Source of the DNA: Paramarasmius palmivorus
Taxonomy: Eukaryota > Basidiomycota > Agaricomycetes > Agaricales > Marasmiaceae
Direction of reading: 5' to 3'
DNA: 64,000 nt
Assembly: GCA_037176845.1 (NCBI GenBank)
Contig: JAYKXP010000001.1
Span: 806,001-870,000, forward strand
Positions 48,295 to 60,574 of the stretch are shown in pieces. The position numbers and the translations under genes were made by a program. Under the pieces are notes generated by a model. It searched no databases. It was not told the origin of the DNA and was given only the letters and a program-made list of their open reading frames with translations. Every line of letters starts with the position of its first letter. Position 1 is the first letter of the stretch.

Positions 48295-49140
48295 CCTAGG
48301 TCACCGGTCAAGAGGGGTGAGGATTTGTGACTTGGGCAACTGTTACAGCGGCACCAGGGATGTCTGCTGTATATTAGGTTTGATGAATACAAATATGTAG
48401 CCCATTTCAGTAAAGGTATGTGCGCTTACCTATCAGTCAATCTCATAAGAAGGGGTCGAGAAGCCTTTAAGCACCTCGGGAGATCACCATTTGTCGAAGT
48501 AGCCATTTTCCGCGGTGAATCATGGTTCCAGTCCAAATTCAAGAGGCAAAATTTAAACAACTTCAAGAAACCGTATTCCGTAATGGTAATGTGACGAGAA
48601 CAAACCAGCACGTGCCAAGCCACGCGTATGTCACGGTGGTCACTATGTAACATCCTCGGACTCTCCTATTGCCACCACAACCTCTGCACCCCTAACGCCA
48701 AAATTCCAATGGTAGCTCCCGGCGCACGCACGAACCACGAGGAAAAGAGCCTAGATGGCGCTCGTATGTCATTGCCCTAGGCTCCACTGAATCCCGATAA
48801 CTTATATCGCCTCTTCAGCCCCATGGGTCCACACCTTCCTCAACCGACTCGACGCTCGCTTTGACTCTATTGACGCCAAATTCGATTCTATTGATACCCC
48901 GTCTTGATTCTATCGACGCCAGACTCGACACGCTCAAGTCTATTAACACGAGGCTGTTTATTATCACTGTAAAAGTACGCCTACATCATATCTAAACGCT
49001 TGAGTGGAAATCTCAATTTCATTCTCATACTTAGAACGAAAACCGTGTTGCCATGGGACTCGGAGACCTCCAACAAGTACCGTTTCCAGATGGTTCTTTT
49101 CCCCTGGGATACTTTGGTTCGTGGGCCGAATAATACCGTA
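46970..49140. repeat. Segmental duplication, unit 2 (paralogous to about 38282-39420)
   Basis: This is the fuller copy of the unit. It contains most of family X copy E on the minus strand and a family Y relic on the plus strand, joined by the same intergenic sequence (gccaccacaacctctgcacc, ctaacgccaaaattccaatg). Confidence 0.7.
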
Positions 49141-49408
49141 CGCTCCCCTTTCTTTCTTTCTCTCCGTCTTTTCGTGACTGGGAGTCGGGACTCGGCAGAT
49201 GGTCACTCTACCGCCCCTTCGTTCAATCAACGACATACTCGGCCTCTCTGCACCACAAGCCTATGGGTATTATCATGGCTACTATCCTGGACAAGATAAT
49301 ACACCTTCAGTCCCGAACCGTAAGAAGCAGATTTTGGTTGCAATCGGTGTAAATATGAACGCTTCGTCTGTGTCTTGCCTATGCTGTAGCTTCTTTATTC
49401 TTTATTAA
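48709..49408 (+). pseudogene. Family Y relic 2
   Basis: It starts MVAPGARTNHEEKSLDGARM with an early stop. The coiled-coil piece WVHTFLNRLDARFDSIDAKF is broken, and GDLQQVPFPDGSFP runs into a one-base frame change before the expected WDTLVRGPNNT. The last exon is preserved: MVTLPPLRSINDILGLSAPQ, AYGYYHGYYPGQDNTPSVPN and RKKQILVAIGV. The 3' flank (cttctttattctttatta) matches that of the complete family Y gene. Several defects make it a pseudogene. Confidence 0.65.
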
Positions 49409-49781
49409 TATTCTTTGTAACCTGTAATGTACCATCCATCGGTCCATCAGAGTCTGCGCACACGGAGATGAAGTCAAGAAAATCAAAGCAAAGCGGGGTG
49501 ATACGTACGAGCACCACCAGCACCAGCTGTGCTCGCACTCAGCACTCTGAACTCTGAGCTCGTATTTGAATGCCTCTGCAAAAATTCCAAGGCGTTGGAG
49601 GTATCAGGCAAGGTCGGGGGATTGGTGCTGGACGATCAACTCAAGTATTCGGGAAGGGGCCTCTACGAAGTTTTGGACCAGGAAGACAGACAAAGTCACG
49701 GTGTGACAAAGTCATGATATTCTAGTCACAATACAAACGAGCGCCCAACATTATTCTCTCTCTCCCTCACCACCACCATCC

Positions 49782-50653
49782 ATGGTCGCTCCGCCTCCCG
49801 CACATCTCCACTACGGCGGTGTTCCTCTACCTGACCCCATCACTACAAATCCACCCACTGCGAGTGATATCGCTCAAGCAGAGGAATTCTCTCGCGCTGT
49901 TATTTACCAACTGGGTACGACTCGTCTCGACAAATTCAACTTGAATACTGAGTACTGACTCGCCGTTTATAAAACAGGACAGATTGTAGATCTAACAGCG
50001 GAGGAGGTGGCGGAAGCGAAGAAGTATGAATTTCGAGTTTTAAAGGCGAGCATTGAAGAAGCTCCGTTCCGTAAGTGTATATCCTTTGCTTTTGCTTTTA
50101 TACTTACTCTTTTTGACTGTTTTATATCCAGCCCCTTGGGTACAGGGCTTGGTTGACCGCATCGAAGCGGTGAATGCCCGCGTAGGCGTTCTTGAAGCCA
50201 CTATCGACGCGCGCTTCAATGAAGTTCGCGATGAACTTCGAGCCATCAAGGAGATATCTCGGTAACTGCGCTTACCATGAATATCAAGGTGTACAATGTT
50301 GTATCTTTTCACCGCCTCGAGCTGAACGGTTGTGGATGCCAGGACAAAAACTTGCGCAAGGGCAACCTCGAAGATTTTGAAGAGGTACCATTTCCAGATG
50401 GGACTTTTCCTTGGGATAGTCAAGCTCGTGGACCCCGTAACGCGGTTAGCAATGGTCATGGTATCCAGATATTGAATATTGACTTGACACATAGATGGTC
50501 AACCTACCTCCTCTTCGCACAATAGGAGACATTATGGCACTTTCCACACCCCAGACATATGGATATTTTCGTGGGTACTATCCTAATCAAGAAACCCCAG
50601 GATCAGCTGTTACTCGCAAGAGGCGAATCCTGAGTTGCGATAGGAAGACCTGA
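49782..50653 (+). CDS. Family Y protein (coiled coil, PFPDGTFP, GYYPxQ)
   Basis: It starts MVAPPPAHLHYGGVPLPDPI. A helical segment with ASDIAQAEEFSRAVIYQLGQ and VDLTAEEVAEAKKY leads to a coiled coil (VDRIEAVNARVGVLEATIDA, RFNEVRDELRAIKEIS). Then FEEVPFPDGTFPWDSQARGP and a last exon with LPPLRTIGDIMALS and YGYFRGYYPNQETPG, stop TGA 50651-50653. This pattern is a recurrent Agaricomycete family; it may correspond to the Mug135-like C-terminal domain, which I recall only loosely. The splice joining KEIS to the DKNLRKGNLEDF exon does not resolve in frame with a standard acceptor, so the model is uncertain there. Function unknown. Confidence 0.6.
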
Positions 50654-50774
50654 CTTGGTACGCGATGTAAATTGAACTTTAACTTAGAATGACTCGGACT
50701 TTTTGTTGTATTTCATCACTGTTTACTCTACTATCAAGCTTGTATCTTGCCTACTGTGGCTTCTTTATTCTTTA

Positions 50775-52469
50775 TTATTGTACTCTTACTCGTAATCGAC
50801 GTGAATGAAGCCAGAACTTGCTATTACCAATAAAGACAATTGACTGTACGTATACTACTACCGCCTCCAACCAAACCAACCACCACCACCCACTACTCTC
50901 GGCCTTCCCATCATCACCCTGGCCACCAACAACACTCCTCCTCATCCTCCTCCCATCTCTCAAAAGCGGCGTCCTCTCCTCTGTCCCAGCCTCATCAACC
51001 TCAATCGGTATCTCCCTCGCTTCCCCAACACCTTCCCCAACAGAAAGAATATCACTCTCAACAGCAGACTCCAACGCATTCGCCAACGCAATCTGTGTTG
51101 CTTTTCTTTTCGCTTTCTGTTCTTCTTCTTCCGTCGATGCCGTCGAGATGGATACAGATGAAGAGGCAGGGGATGAGGAGAGGCGTAGACCTGGGACGTC
51201 GATTTCAGCTGCTGGATGGGCTGGGATTGGTGCCACTTGCGTTGTTGCGTCGTACGTTGCGCCAGAATCGGGGTGTCCGTGTCCGTGCAAAGGATGACCG
51301 AAGTCGTCTAAACCAAGCCTCGACTGCCTAACCTTCCAACAAATACACATGACCAATAACGTCCCTTGCATTATCCCAGCAACTGCGAATGTTATCCATG
51401 ATGTCCAGTTTGTACTCGGTCTATACCAATTCCACCGTTAGCCCCAATGCCAACCTCACCCAGGAGAAGGAGGAAGGAGGAGACACACCTCAAAGCGATA
51501 CTCAAAACCATCAACACCGCACCAGGTGTTTGTATACACATCATCGGTATACTGAGTGCTCCTACGACTTTATGTCTTGCCGTATGAGCAATCTGCGGAA
51601 CGTATTGGATAGCGGCGAGGATAGCTGAGCTGACGCCTAGGAAGGTAGCCCATTGTTGGACGGAGTGCGATATGTGTTCTGGGCCTTCGGGGCTGGGGAA
51701 AGGTATAGGTTCGGGTGAAGGAGACGGTGTAGGTGAAGGTGAAGGTGGGAAGGTGAGTAGGAGGAATAGGGTTGTTAGGAGGGATATGAAGCTGTTGGTG
51801 TGGTTAGTGTGTGAGTGAATGGTTAGTGAAGAAAGGAGAACGTACAAATGAACAATAGCAACACCACTCAACACAACCGACGTCTTCCACTCTTTCGTTC
51901 GTTTACCCTTCTTAATACCCACCATAGGATCATCCACATCTCTTCGTAGGTATTTGAGATGTGGGGGGTAATATACGATATATAGCACGAATCTATTCCT
52001 CGTTAACACACAAAGAAAGGAAAGAAAGAAAGGAGACGCACATAAGCGTAAACATAACCCACTGCAACCCAACCTGAACAACCCCAGCAGTCATCTCTAG
52101 ACAACTACCGAAAGAGAGAACACGACAACAACGGATGATACCCCATTGCATGGTGAACATGTTGAGCATGCCTGCTGCGGAGGAGGTTGTTCCGAGGAGG
52201 AGGAACCAGGGGCTGAGGCCTTCGGAGGAGCGTGTTGAGATTATGCGGTAGTGCTGTGGGCGGTGTGGGTGTTGTTAGCGTGTGGGTGTGTGGTGTGGTG
52301 CGGGGAATGGGGGCATAGGGAGTGTAACAGGGAAGTAAAGACACACCTGAGGAACATAAGATATAACCAAACCACAACATAGACCAAACGTTAACGCTGC
52401 AGTGAACCAGTCATGGTGTGGTTTACACGTCGAGTCCAACGACGACGGCGACGACAGCGACGACGACAT
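50775..52469 (-). CDS. PQ-loop repeat membrane protein
   Basis: The start at 52469 gives MSSSLSSPSSLDSTCKPHHD. Two PQ-loop motifs are present: SYVPQ followed by HYRIISTRSSEGLSPWFLLL, and QYVPQIAHTARHKVVGALSI followed by PMMCIQTPG. About seven hydrophobic segments are spread over the exons, with a proline-rich loop (SPSPTPSPSPEPIPFPSPEG) and a long polar C-terminal tail after the last one. The family includes SWEET-like, cystinosin-like and vacuolar basic amino-acid transporters. The two-loop layout with a long middle section fits vacuolar PQ-loop proteins, but the cargo cannot be told. The splice sites I checked keep the frame. The last residues before the TAA at 50775 are uncertain. Confidence 0.85.
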
Positions 52470-52708
52470 GGTGGTATGGTCCGAGGCTTGAGGTCGTGGG
52501 GGTGGCACGAGTCGATTGGGCGCGTAATGGACGTAATGAACCATTTAGGGGCATCTCTGCCTCGAGGCGTTATTTACAACTAGGTGTATTACAGGTATAT
52601 CCAAAACAAAGAAATTGAGCGTATCGTAAAAAGGAACCAAGCATAGTCTATCAGGAGTAAGGGTGTAAGGTATCTCTAGTTGCAGGTAACTCCAAAAAAC
52701 ACCAACGC

Positions 52709-54061
52709 CTAACGCGACAACCACCGCTCACCTACCCATCCCAAAAACTTGAAAAACCCAAACAAACATCCACCAGAAATAATCGGTAATGTCAGGTTAT
52801 CATCTAACGAGCCCAGATCTACGTCCCATTAGCATCTTTTTCAATCAAAAAAAAAAAGCCAAGAGAAACACCCACCTAACGCCTCAGCAACCGCACTAAC
52901 AACCCCCGCCACAACCGCAATCGCACTTAGCCCTGCCCATCCCCCAGTTGGTCCATCAAACGACCACGTAACATCCCGTCGAACACCAGCCATCCAACCC
53001 CAGAACCCAAACGCGATAGCAGCGCCTGTGAAAAACGCCGCCACGAACCCTGCTAGACTCTTTCGAGGTGCGAGGGGTAGACCGAGGATAGGTAGGTGAG
53101 ATGGTAGTTTTGGGGTGTAACGACCCCAGAGACGGCCTATTGTGGATGCTGCGGTGTCGGCCCAGGATAGTCTGGCAAGCGAGTGAGTGTGAGGTGAAGG
53201 GGAGAGGAGAGGAACGTACATCAATATAGCTACGGTAGCAACATCCAAAGGATAAAACATCAACGCAAAGTTGACTCCTATGATGTACCATATTACACCG
53301 TTTGTCGTGTGCTGCACCCAACGCATCAGCCACCCAAAAAAAAAAGGAAAGGAAAAGCAAAGGCACCTTCTCACTCTCACGCATCAAAAACCCCAACATC
53401 CTCTCATAAAACCTCTCAAACCCAGTCCACCGCAGACGTATAAAATCCGCTGGGGCAATTATACATAACGCGCTCCATAGGACATAAACGACGGTTTTGG
53501 GTGAACCGTTTGAGGTGTAGAGGTATATCGTGAAGAAGCCTGCGTCGTGTGCGTTAGCTCGCCGCCCGTCGCCCACTGAAAAGAAGAAAACACACCGATA
53601 GACGAATGTAACACCTTCCTAGGAATCTCCCAATCAATCTTTTCCACTTTATTAACTGCGCCGTTCACTTCGCGGATAACTACGCCCTCGACCTTCCTAC
53701 TCCTCTCACTCACACTCCCACTCCTACTTACCCCATTCCCGTTCCCATTAGCTTTAACCACCCCATTCCCCTTCACCGGGGCAACATCATCCTCACTCCT
53801 ATCACTCTCCGTCTCCATCTCCTCAGAATCCGAATGTCCGCCCAACTCTTCAAGTTTACGTATAACCTTCCGAGTGATCAGCTGTACACCTTGTGGACTG
53901 CGCCTATCCTTGTCTTTCGCGTTCGTTGTTGTGGTGGTGGTGGTAGTCGTCGTAGTGGTGTTGGAATAGGTATGGGAATAAGTAACCCGCCGACGTGGAG
54001 GAGGCGGTGGTAGCTTATTTTGTTGTTGTTGTTGTGTGCGGGGTGCCGCTGCAGAGGACAT
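52709..54061 (-). CDS. DGK1: CTP-dependent diacylglycerol kinase (DGK1-like), ER membrane
   Basis: The start MSSAAAPRTQQQQQNKLPPP leads into a low-complexity basic N-terminus (poly-Gln, poly-Pro, poly-Thr) and an acidic region. The conserved core begins WEIPRKVLHSSIGFFTIYLY, then PADFIRLRWTGFERFYERML, NGVIWYIIGVNFALMFYP, and the signature LSWADTAASTIGRLWGRYTP, followed by RKSLAGFVAAFFTGAAIAFG and several membrane segments. The last exon (after a phase-1 intron) ends LGWVGERWLSR at 52709. Dgk1 of yeast phosphorylates diacylglycerol with CTP to phosphatidate at the nuclear/ER membrane, opposing the Pah1 phosphatase. The signature with SWADTAAS is shared with the cytidylyltransferase and Sec59 superfamily, but the overall layout fits Dgk1. 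Frame intact. Confidence 0.9.
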
Positions 54062-54867
54062 TTAGCCCTTTCGTTAGTTGTTCGTGAGGAGAGACGTAGA
54101 GATAAGGCGTAATAAGCCGATTTTGGGTAGTACTCCAAGCCTAGGAAAGGAGGTTCAACAATGGCAATGCTGTGTTTGGTTCGGTTTGTTATTCGGCTGC
54201 GTTCTGCTCTGTTCGGGTGAGAGTGACAAATGGGATGTTCGTCAGCGTGTGATTCTCCTGCGACGGTACCGGTGAAAGATGGAAGAGAAAGAGAAGGGTA
54301 GTTAAAAGGGAGAAGGAGAAAAAAAGGGCGGTGACAACGCGGCTTTTGTATGCAGACGCAGTGCAACGTTGTGATCTCTGGTCCCTATCCGTCAATACAC
54401 ACACGATCAGTGACAGGGAAAATTTTTTTAATCTTATGGTGCACACGAGCGGCTTAAGGTGCCCCTAGATAGCTGGTTGGTATGTTTATCTCGCGTGTTT
54501 GAACTTTGATTGAAGATACACAGGCTTTTCTAGTTGACAATGATCACCCCAGACGATACACGTCGTAAACATGAATTGAACAACGGTGGAATCTTTTAGA
54601 GCAGGTACAAATTCAGACGACTGCGTGAATCGTCAAATCTACGCAGGACTAAAGACTGTAACCATAGTATTATTACTTCAAAGCACGTTGGTAAAGAAAC
54701 ATCTTTTCAAGCTTTTCCAGTCCTTCTACGAATATGAAACACATCCTCGAGTCGTCGAGCAAATCCTTTTGAAGATGTGGTTTCCTCGAAAGATATGTAC
54801 CCCAGGTCTTTCTTTGCACCAAAACCAACTTTAGCCTTAGTAATGAAACGTGCACCTGTTCATCTAG
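54062..54867. other. Intergenic, no supported gene
   Basis: About 800 bp between the DGK1-like start and the stop of family X copy G. A minus frame at 54673-54855 could be a further 3' exon of copy G, but the splice phase was not resolved. Confidence 0.4.
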
Positions 54868-56975
54868 TCAGGATATAGAATTGAGGAGGTGAGATAATTT
54901 AAACGAACCTCTGGTTTTGAGTTTATCTACAAATCGCCTCAATGAATTGGAATTCGATTCTCCGAGGTCTTCAAATCGATGCTGGTCCCCGATGACTTTG
55001 AGAACGGGAAAGCCGAGTGAAAGCGCAAAGTCCGTCGTGGTAGGGTCAAAGCCTTCTGAGATGTGGAGTTTCTGAACAGCGTTGTAGTGACCCACAGACC
55101 AAGAGAGGGGCCAGGCATCTATCCCAGAAGTAAAAGATGGCAACCCTGAATGTGCTCGTACAAGCTCGGGCACTATTTCTCGCCCAAGCGGATCAAAGGA
55201 CCAGAAGTGCTTCTCATCCTCCAACCACGATCTCCAGATAGCGTCGTCGTCAGATGGACGGGGAACAGGTCGTATGAATAGATAGGCATTCGAAGGGATA
55301 TTGGGTTCCTGGTGCGGTGAAGTGCGTTCAAGGTGAAGAGTGAAGCTGTAAAGTATACCTAGTCCAAGTCAATGGACAGGTGAAACATGACAACATTAAA
55401 ACCTACTATAATCGCCCCAATCATCTTCATGAATCCCAAACTGGCTGAACACACTGTGTGCCTTAGCGAGCCATGATTCCGCCAGAATCCTCCATTCTTC
55501 CCCAGGATACAACAAATACTCTATGGTTATCTCTTGAAGGTTTTGCATGTCCATCGACGTGACAGTAAACCTATACCCCTGGTCAGTCAGTGACATCTAA
55601 CATCCAGCTTTTGCATACATACCGCACCGAGCCGTCATCCATCACAACCTGACTCTCCCTCATTCCATCAGGAATCCTACTCTCCACCCCCCAAAATTCA
55701 TAATGCCATCTTTCCCTGGCACCCGGCAATCTAGCAATGACATCTCGCGAGCGACGATCGTATACCGCACCAGAGAGGGATGACAGGACAGGTATGACTT
55801 GTTCATTGGTCAGGGTTTGTATGAATCCCGAGAAAGCCAAGCCAATTCCTGTGAGGATAGTCCGAGCGGTAAATGTTCTTGTGAGATATTCAAAGACAGC
55901 GTCGTTGTTGCTGTATGTTTGGATGGGTAGATGGTTGGAATAGGTGTTGGGCATTGTGTGCTCGCCGGTGGTGCTCATGACCCAGGACTGGAAGGAGGGT
56001 AGCTTGAGGTACAGTCCTTTCTGAAGTGCGCCGGTTCTTGGGTCGACCCATAGTTCACCTACGAGCTGTCGTCCCTGTTAACACATATTATGGTGATGGG
56101 TATGAGGAGACGTATTACAAGTCGGCCCACTGATAGTTCTCTCTGCATTCTACCGAACTATAGAGCCATAATGAGACGTTGTTCAGTATAGGTTTCATAT
56201 AGGAACGTACTTGGTGGGAAAAGTACGAGTACAAGAGAGGCGTCAACCGACCCCCATCGATGATAATACGTCCAAGGGGAATAAGAGCTATCCGGAAGAC
56301 ATGTGAGCACTATAGATATAGATCCAGAAAGGATACCGTACCGTCGTAGAATACTAACGCTGGTAAACCTCGTTCGTTATCGTTGTAGCCAAAGATTTGT
56401 GCGACATTAGCGTTCCTAAGGATGTTTGGTAAGCTTGATGCCCAGGCGAAGGTAATTGACATACTTGATGTGAGCGAACTGTTGAAAGTCTTGCTTGAAA
56501 GCCTATCGGAGCATAATGTCAGTGACATGAGAGCTGGGGTATAGGTGCAACTGACCTTGAGAGCATCGGGCCCATCGTACGTGACATATAGAAATTTGCG
56601 TTCCCTATTCCTGCCTTCTAGCCTGGCGATGCTGAAGCTACGCTGAGCGTCGACATTTCGCCAAAGTCGATACTGCATCCTTCCTTCCTCATCGTGGCGA
56701 TATTCCCTTCTGACCGAAGACGGCGTAGCAATGGTCCTCTCGATGTATATGTCGCCTGTTCTAACATGGTTGTACTGAGCCATAATCGAGGGGATCAGCC
56801 CGTAGCATGAAGTGACAGGACAGAATAAACTCGCATCGTCCCACATAGTCCGCTTTTTCTCTTTCTTCTGGGTAGTCCCAACACTCTTGCGGATATTGAA
56901 GTTATTGTATACACGGTTGGCTTTCGTGAAGTGTCCATCGTTGATAGTGAAACCAGAGCAGTTGTAGAGGGACAT
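54868..56975 (-). CDS. Family X protein, copy G (divergent, apparently intact)
   Basis: It starts MSLYNCSGFTINDGHFTKAN, then RVYNNFNIR. This N-terminal style (FTINDGHF...YNN) is common in Agaricomycete multidomain proteins. A linker leads to RKFLYVTYDGPDALK, then AQIFGYNDNERGLPALVFYDG and LIPLGRIII, the same kinase N-lobe-like order as copies A-E. After LWVDPRTGALQKGLYL comes an insert not seen in the others (TRTFTARTILTGIGLAFSG) and GAVYDRRSRDVIARLPGARE. The C-terminal module is NAYLFIRPVPRPSDDDAIWR, FWSFDPLGRE, HISEGFDPTTTDFALSLGFP. Introns with good sites restore one frame all the way. It is more distant from A-E than they are from each other. The last exon is uncertain. Confidence 0.65.
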
Positions 56976-57074
56976 GGTGGTAGCACTGCGGAAAGGCGAT
57001 GTCTTCCGAAATTAGGTTTGTGTTGGGAAAGATGCGATGCTTGAGCGCCCAAGTGGTGTTCACGCGCGTTGCTC

Positions 57075-57540
57075 TTCGCCATTCACATAAAGGACTCGAA
57101 TTATGGATGAACACCAAAACGAACACTTTTTGCGTCAGACCGCAAGTCCTTCACTCGAGTCACAATGCTCTCGAGGTTAGCTTTTAGCTACAAGACGAAA
57201 TCTCGGCGAGGTTTTTCACTAGTACCCGAACTTAAAGGATACGGAACGGCTTTTGTTGAGAGTTGCGGAGAGGTTTCGTTTGGAGTGGGTTGGGATTGAT
57301 AGGTTTTTCGGAATCAATGAGGGTGCGGTGGATGTCAATGATGAACATGGGTGGTATTCGGATTACCTTGGGAAATGGGGATAAGTAGCAGAGTCGGTTT
57401 TGCGGTGGTACGAATGGAATGGCGTCGCTTCGTCTGGATACTGTTCATTCGCGTTCGGTTGGAGCTATTGCGAGGTGGTCGGAAGAGGATCATGTTTCAA
57501 ACGTGAGGTTGACATATGGACTGGTTGGTATACTGACTTG
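57075..57540 (+). pseudogene. Family X relic H (inverted, middle module)
   Basis: On the plus strand, gaattatggatgaacacc opens LELWMNTKTNTFCVRPQVLH and SSHNALEV, nearly identical to copy E. Broken remnants of RFFTSTRT, VESCGEVSFGVG-type shifted frames, MASLRLDTVHSRSVGAIARW and SEEDH follow, with stops and shifts between them. It points the opposite way to copies A-E and lies back to back with the start of copy G, so an inversion or inverted insertion is implied. Confidence 0.65.
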
Positions 57541-58313
57541 TACGCCTCGGTACCTCGGTATACAGCTGGAACGAAGGTGATACTCCGCGTACAGGACACC
57601 TAGATGAAGCAGAGAGGCTTGGATCACAGTTCATGACTCAGACTGCGGGGTCATTAGCGTCCTATTTCGATACTGAAATGGCTGCACCTGTGCTTACAGT
57701 ATGTCTTCTTCTGAGGGTATGCAACGAGGGCTTATCGGAACGACAGGCCATCGGATATCTCATGTACAATTGAACCTGACAAGAAATTATGTCGACGTTC
57801 GTTCGGTGATGGGGTTACGGCCCTTGTAAACTCAGTGAGCCTTCGAGGAACTTGAAGATCAGGATCGACTGATATTTGAGGGGTGTGAGGTTTGGACTGC
57901 GAATGTACATTTTCTCCTCATTTTTGCTTCTACTTACAGCTATTCTAATAATCGCAGGCCGCTTTCGAAAACAGGTTAGCTGACCAAGCACTCCTGGGGT
58001 CCATTCAGTCGTGGAGCGTACTCACTGCAATGAGGGCGTTTCTGTGCAGGTGTCACGTCAATACCCTGGAATTTGCAAATTTCTAAAATGCTCACGACTT
58101 GCTATAGACTCGTTCAAGTCAATGCTACACTTGCTTGGAATTCGAAGTTTGACCGGCCACCGCACGCAATTCAGTTTCATCCCTTCCATTCCCACATCCT
58201 TCACTCGACCACATGCCTCTGCCTTCCCGCCTCCCTCGTCAATATGCCTGTACTATGGTATAAACCATTTGCTTCTGCCTTGAGGCCTCTCTGACTTTCT
58301 TCCAAACTCAACC
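57541..58313. other. Intergenic, no supported gene
   Basis: About 770 bp upstream of the amidase. Short frames only. The final 100 bases are pyrimidine-rich, as expected just upstream of a basidiomycete start. Confidence 0.4.
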
Positions 58314-60469
58314 ATGGTCAATTTACGCGTCGGAGTCTCCATCGTCTTTAGCTTTGGCCTGGTGTCTGCGTTTACCGTCACAGACGTCAAGAGGACCCAG
58401 GGTGTAACAGTTACCTTCCCAGACCTCTACGAAGCATCAGTGGTGGAACTACAAGAAGGCTTGGATGCAGGTCACTTTAGCAGCGTTGATTTGGTCAAAG
58501 TGAGTCCTTCGTCATAAAAGATGGGTCGTGTTCATTGACGATTGATCAACTCAACTCTAGGCCTACTTTGCCCGCATTAACGAAACGAGCTTCCTCAATG
58601 CTGTAATCGAAATGAACCCATCTGCTTTGGAGCAAGCTGCAGCGCTGGATGAAGAAAGAGAGTGCTCAGGAAAGCGCGGGATGCTACATGGAATTCCTGT
58701 TTTGTTGAAGGTTCGTCCATCAAGTATTCTTGTCTGTTGATGTGCTAAATTGGTGGTACGCAGGATAGCATGGGGACGATTGCTTCAGAAGGTTCGCGAC
58801 AAGTGTCTTTACGCTGAACGGTGCAAAAGTACTAAAGCAAAGATCTAGGAATGAACACCACTGCGGGTTCATTCAGCCTTTTGGGCTCTATAGTACCAGA
58901 AGATGCAGGCATAGTCAAACGACTCCGGAAGGCAGGTGCGATCATCCTTGGTACGTCCAACCTCATTATTGTTCCAACATATTGTTGCGAAACCTACTAC
59001 TTAGGTAAAGCCAATCTCTCGGAATTTGGTCACTTGCGTGGTAATAACCTCGCTTCTGGATGGTCCGGTCGAGGTGGACAAAACACCAATGCCTATTTCC
59101 CTAATGCAGACCCATGTGGTTCTTCCTCTGGCTCCGGAGTCGCTGCTTCCATTGGTTTGGCGGCAGTTACACTGGGCACTGAGGCTGATGGGAGTATCAC
59201 TTGTCCGTCAAGTAATAATAATGTCGTGGGGATCAAGCCTACGGTCGGCTTAACTTCAAGAGCTGGAGGTGAGTACCTGTTGCCACATTAGATCTGCATC
59301 CTTATTGATCAAAGAGCATGTTTGCAGTGATACCTGCGTCTGCAAACCAAGATGCCATAGGCCCTATTACACGCTCGGTCTCTGACGCTGCAATAGTCCT
59401 ATCTGTTATAGCAGGCAAAGACCCCAACGATAATTTTACTCTCGCGCAACCCGACACTGTTCCCGACTTTACGCTAGCTCTCGATGCAAACGCTCTACAA
59501 GGAAAAAGGATTGGCGTTCCGCGTAAGTTTGTGGATCGAGACCCAGCGGTAGCCGCTGCGTTCGAGGAGGCTTTGAAGGTAATCGAAAGGCTAGGAGCGA
59601 CGATTGTAGATCCCGCAGACCTGCCTTCTGCAGATGAGATAAGGAGGTCGGGCAATGAGACTATAGTTTTGAACGTTGATTTTAAGGTAATCTGTGCTTT
59701 TTTTACGTCAAAAATGGGTACTTATTTTGTGCAATTCAGGTTCAGCTGAATAAATACTACGAGGCTCTTATCGAAAATCCTTCTGGCGTAAGGAGTCTCG
59801 CCGATCTAATAGCGTTCAACGACGCGAATCCTGAGCTCGAAGAACCAACCAACTTTACGGACCAGTCAGGGTTTGTGATTTTTCCGGTTCGTGACTTTGG
59901 GATGCGACTCATTGGGTGGTCTTAGGCTCATTGAAGCAGAAGGAACAGACGGATTTGATGCCCAATATACTCAGGCCTTAGCCTTCGACCATGACCTGGG
60001 AAGAACGAGGGGTATTGATGCGGCGTTACAAGAGAATGACTTGGACGCTTTGGTGTTACCAGCTACTGGGTTTACAACGACTCCGGCAGGTAAATACGTC
60101 TGTCGATGATGGCGAAAAGGGACTCACAAATTTCGATAGCAATTGCGGGATATCCAATTGTAACTGGTGAGTCTCCAATGCTCACGGATGATTCTCGTAA
60201 ACCCTGACCTCAATATTCTAGTTCCACTCGGTTTCTTCCCTGACAATACGACCATCAAAAGTGCGGGGCCGCTGACTGTTTATCCAGCGCCTGGCGTTCC
60301 ATTTGGCTTGTCATTCCTTGGAACGGCTTTCTCAGAAGTCGATCTTATTTCTTTCGCGTTCGCATATGAGCAGAAAACTCAAACAAGATTGGCCAGGAAG
60401 GCGTTCGATGCTGCGATCCCAACAACTCAGCTGGTTGATGTTGTCGGTAAAGATTGGTTTAATCCTTGA
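58314..60469 (+). CDS. Amidase-signature enzyme, secreted
   Basis: The start MVNLRVGVSIVFSFGLVSAF is a signal peptide. The amidase-signature fold is complete: LHGIPVLLKDSMGT (catalytic Lys), ASEGMNTTAGSFSLLGS, AGAIILGKANLSEF, DPCGSSSGSGVAASIGLAAV (Gly/Ser-rich signature), GTEADGSITCPSSNNNVVGI (cis-Ser and Ser nucleophile) and IGPITRSVSDAAIVL. The C-terminal half ends GVPFGLSFLGTAFSEVDLIS and a TGA at 60467-60469. Eight introns, all in phase; one (gtttgtgatt...cttag, about 59870-59929) is needed to reach GLIEAEGTDGFDA. These enzymes hydrolyse amide bonds with a Ser-Ser-Lys triad. Secreted fungal members of this subgroup have unassigned substrates. Confidence 0.92.
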
Positions 60470-60574
60470 TAGTGTCAAACAGAAAATGATGTCTTAAGAA
60501 GATGGTTAATAAAGTGGTGTGAAAAAGACTTGTATAGTTTTATATGGGCGAGATAATTCATAAAAATCGGCTTT

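Noticed and set aside
50818..51331. Pro/Ser-rich plus-strand frames
   Set aside because: Antisense of the polar C-terminal tail of the PQ-loop gene.
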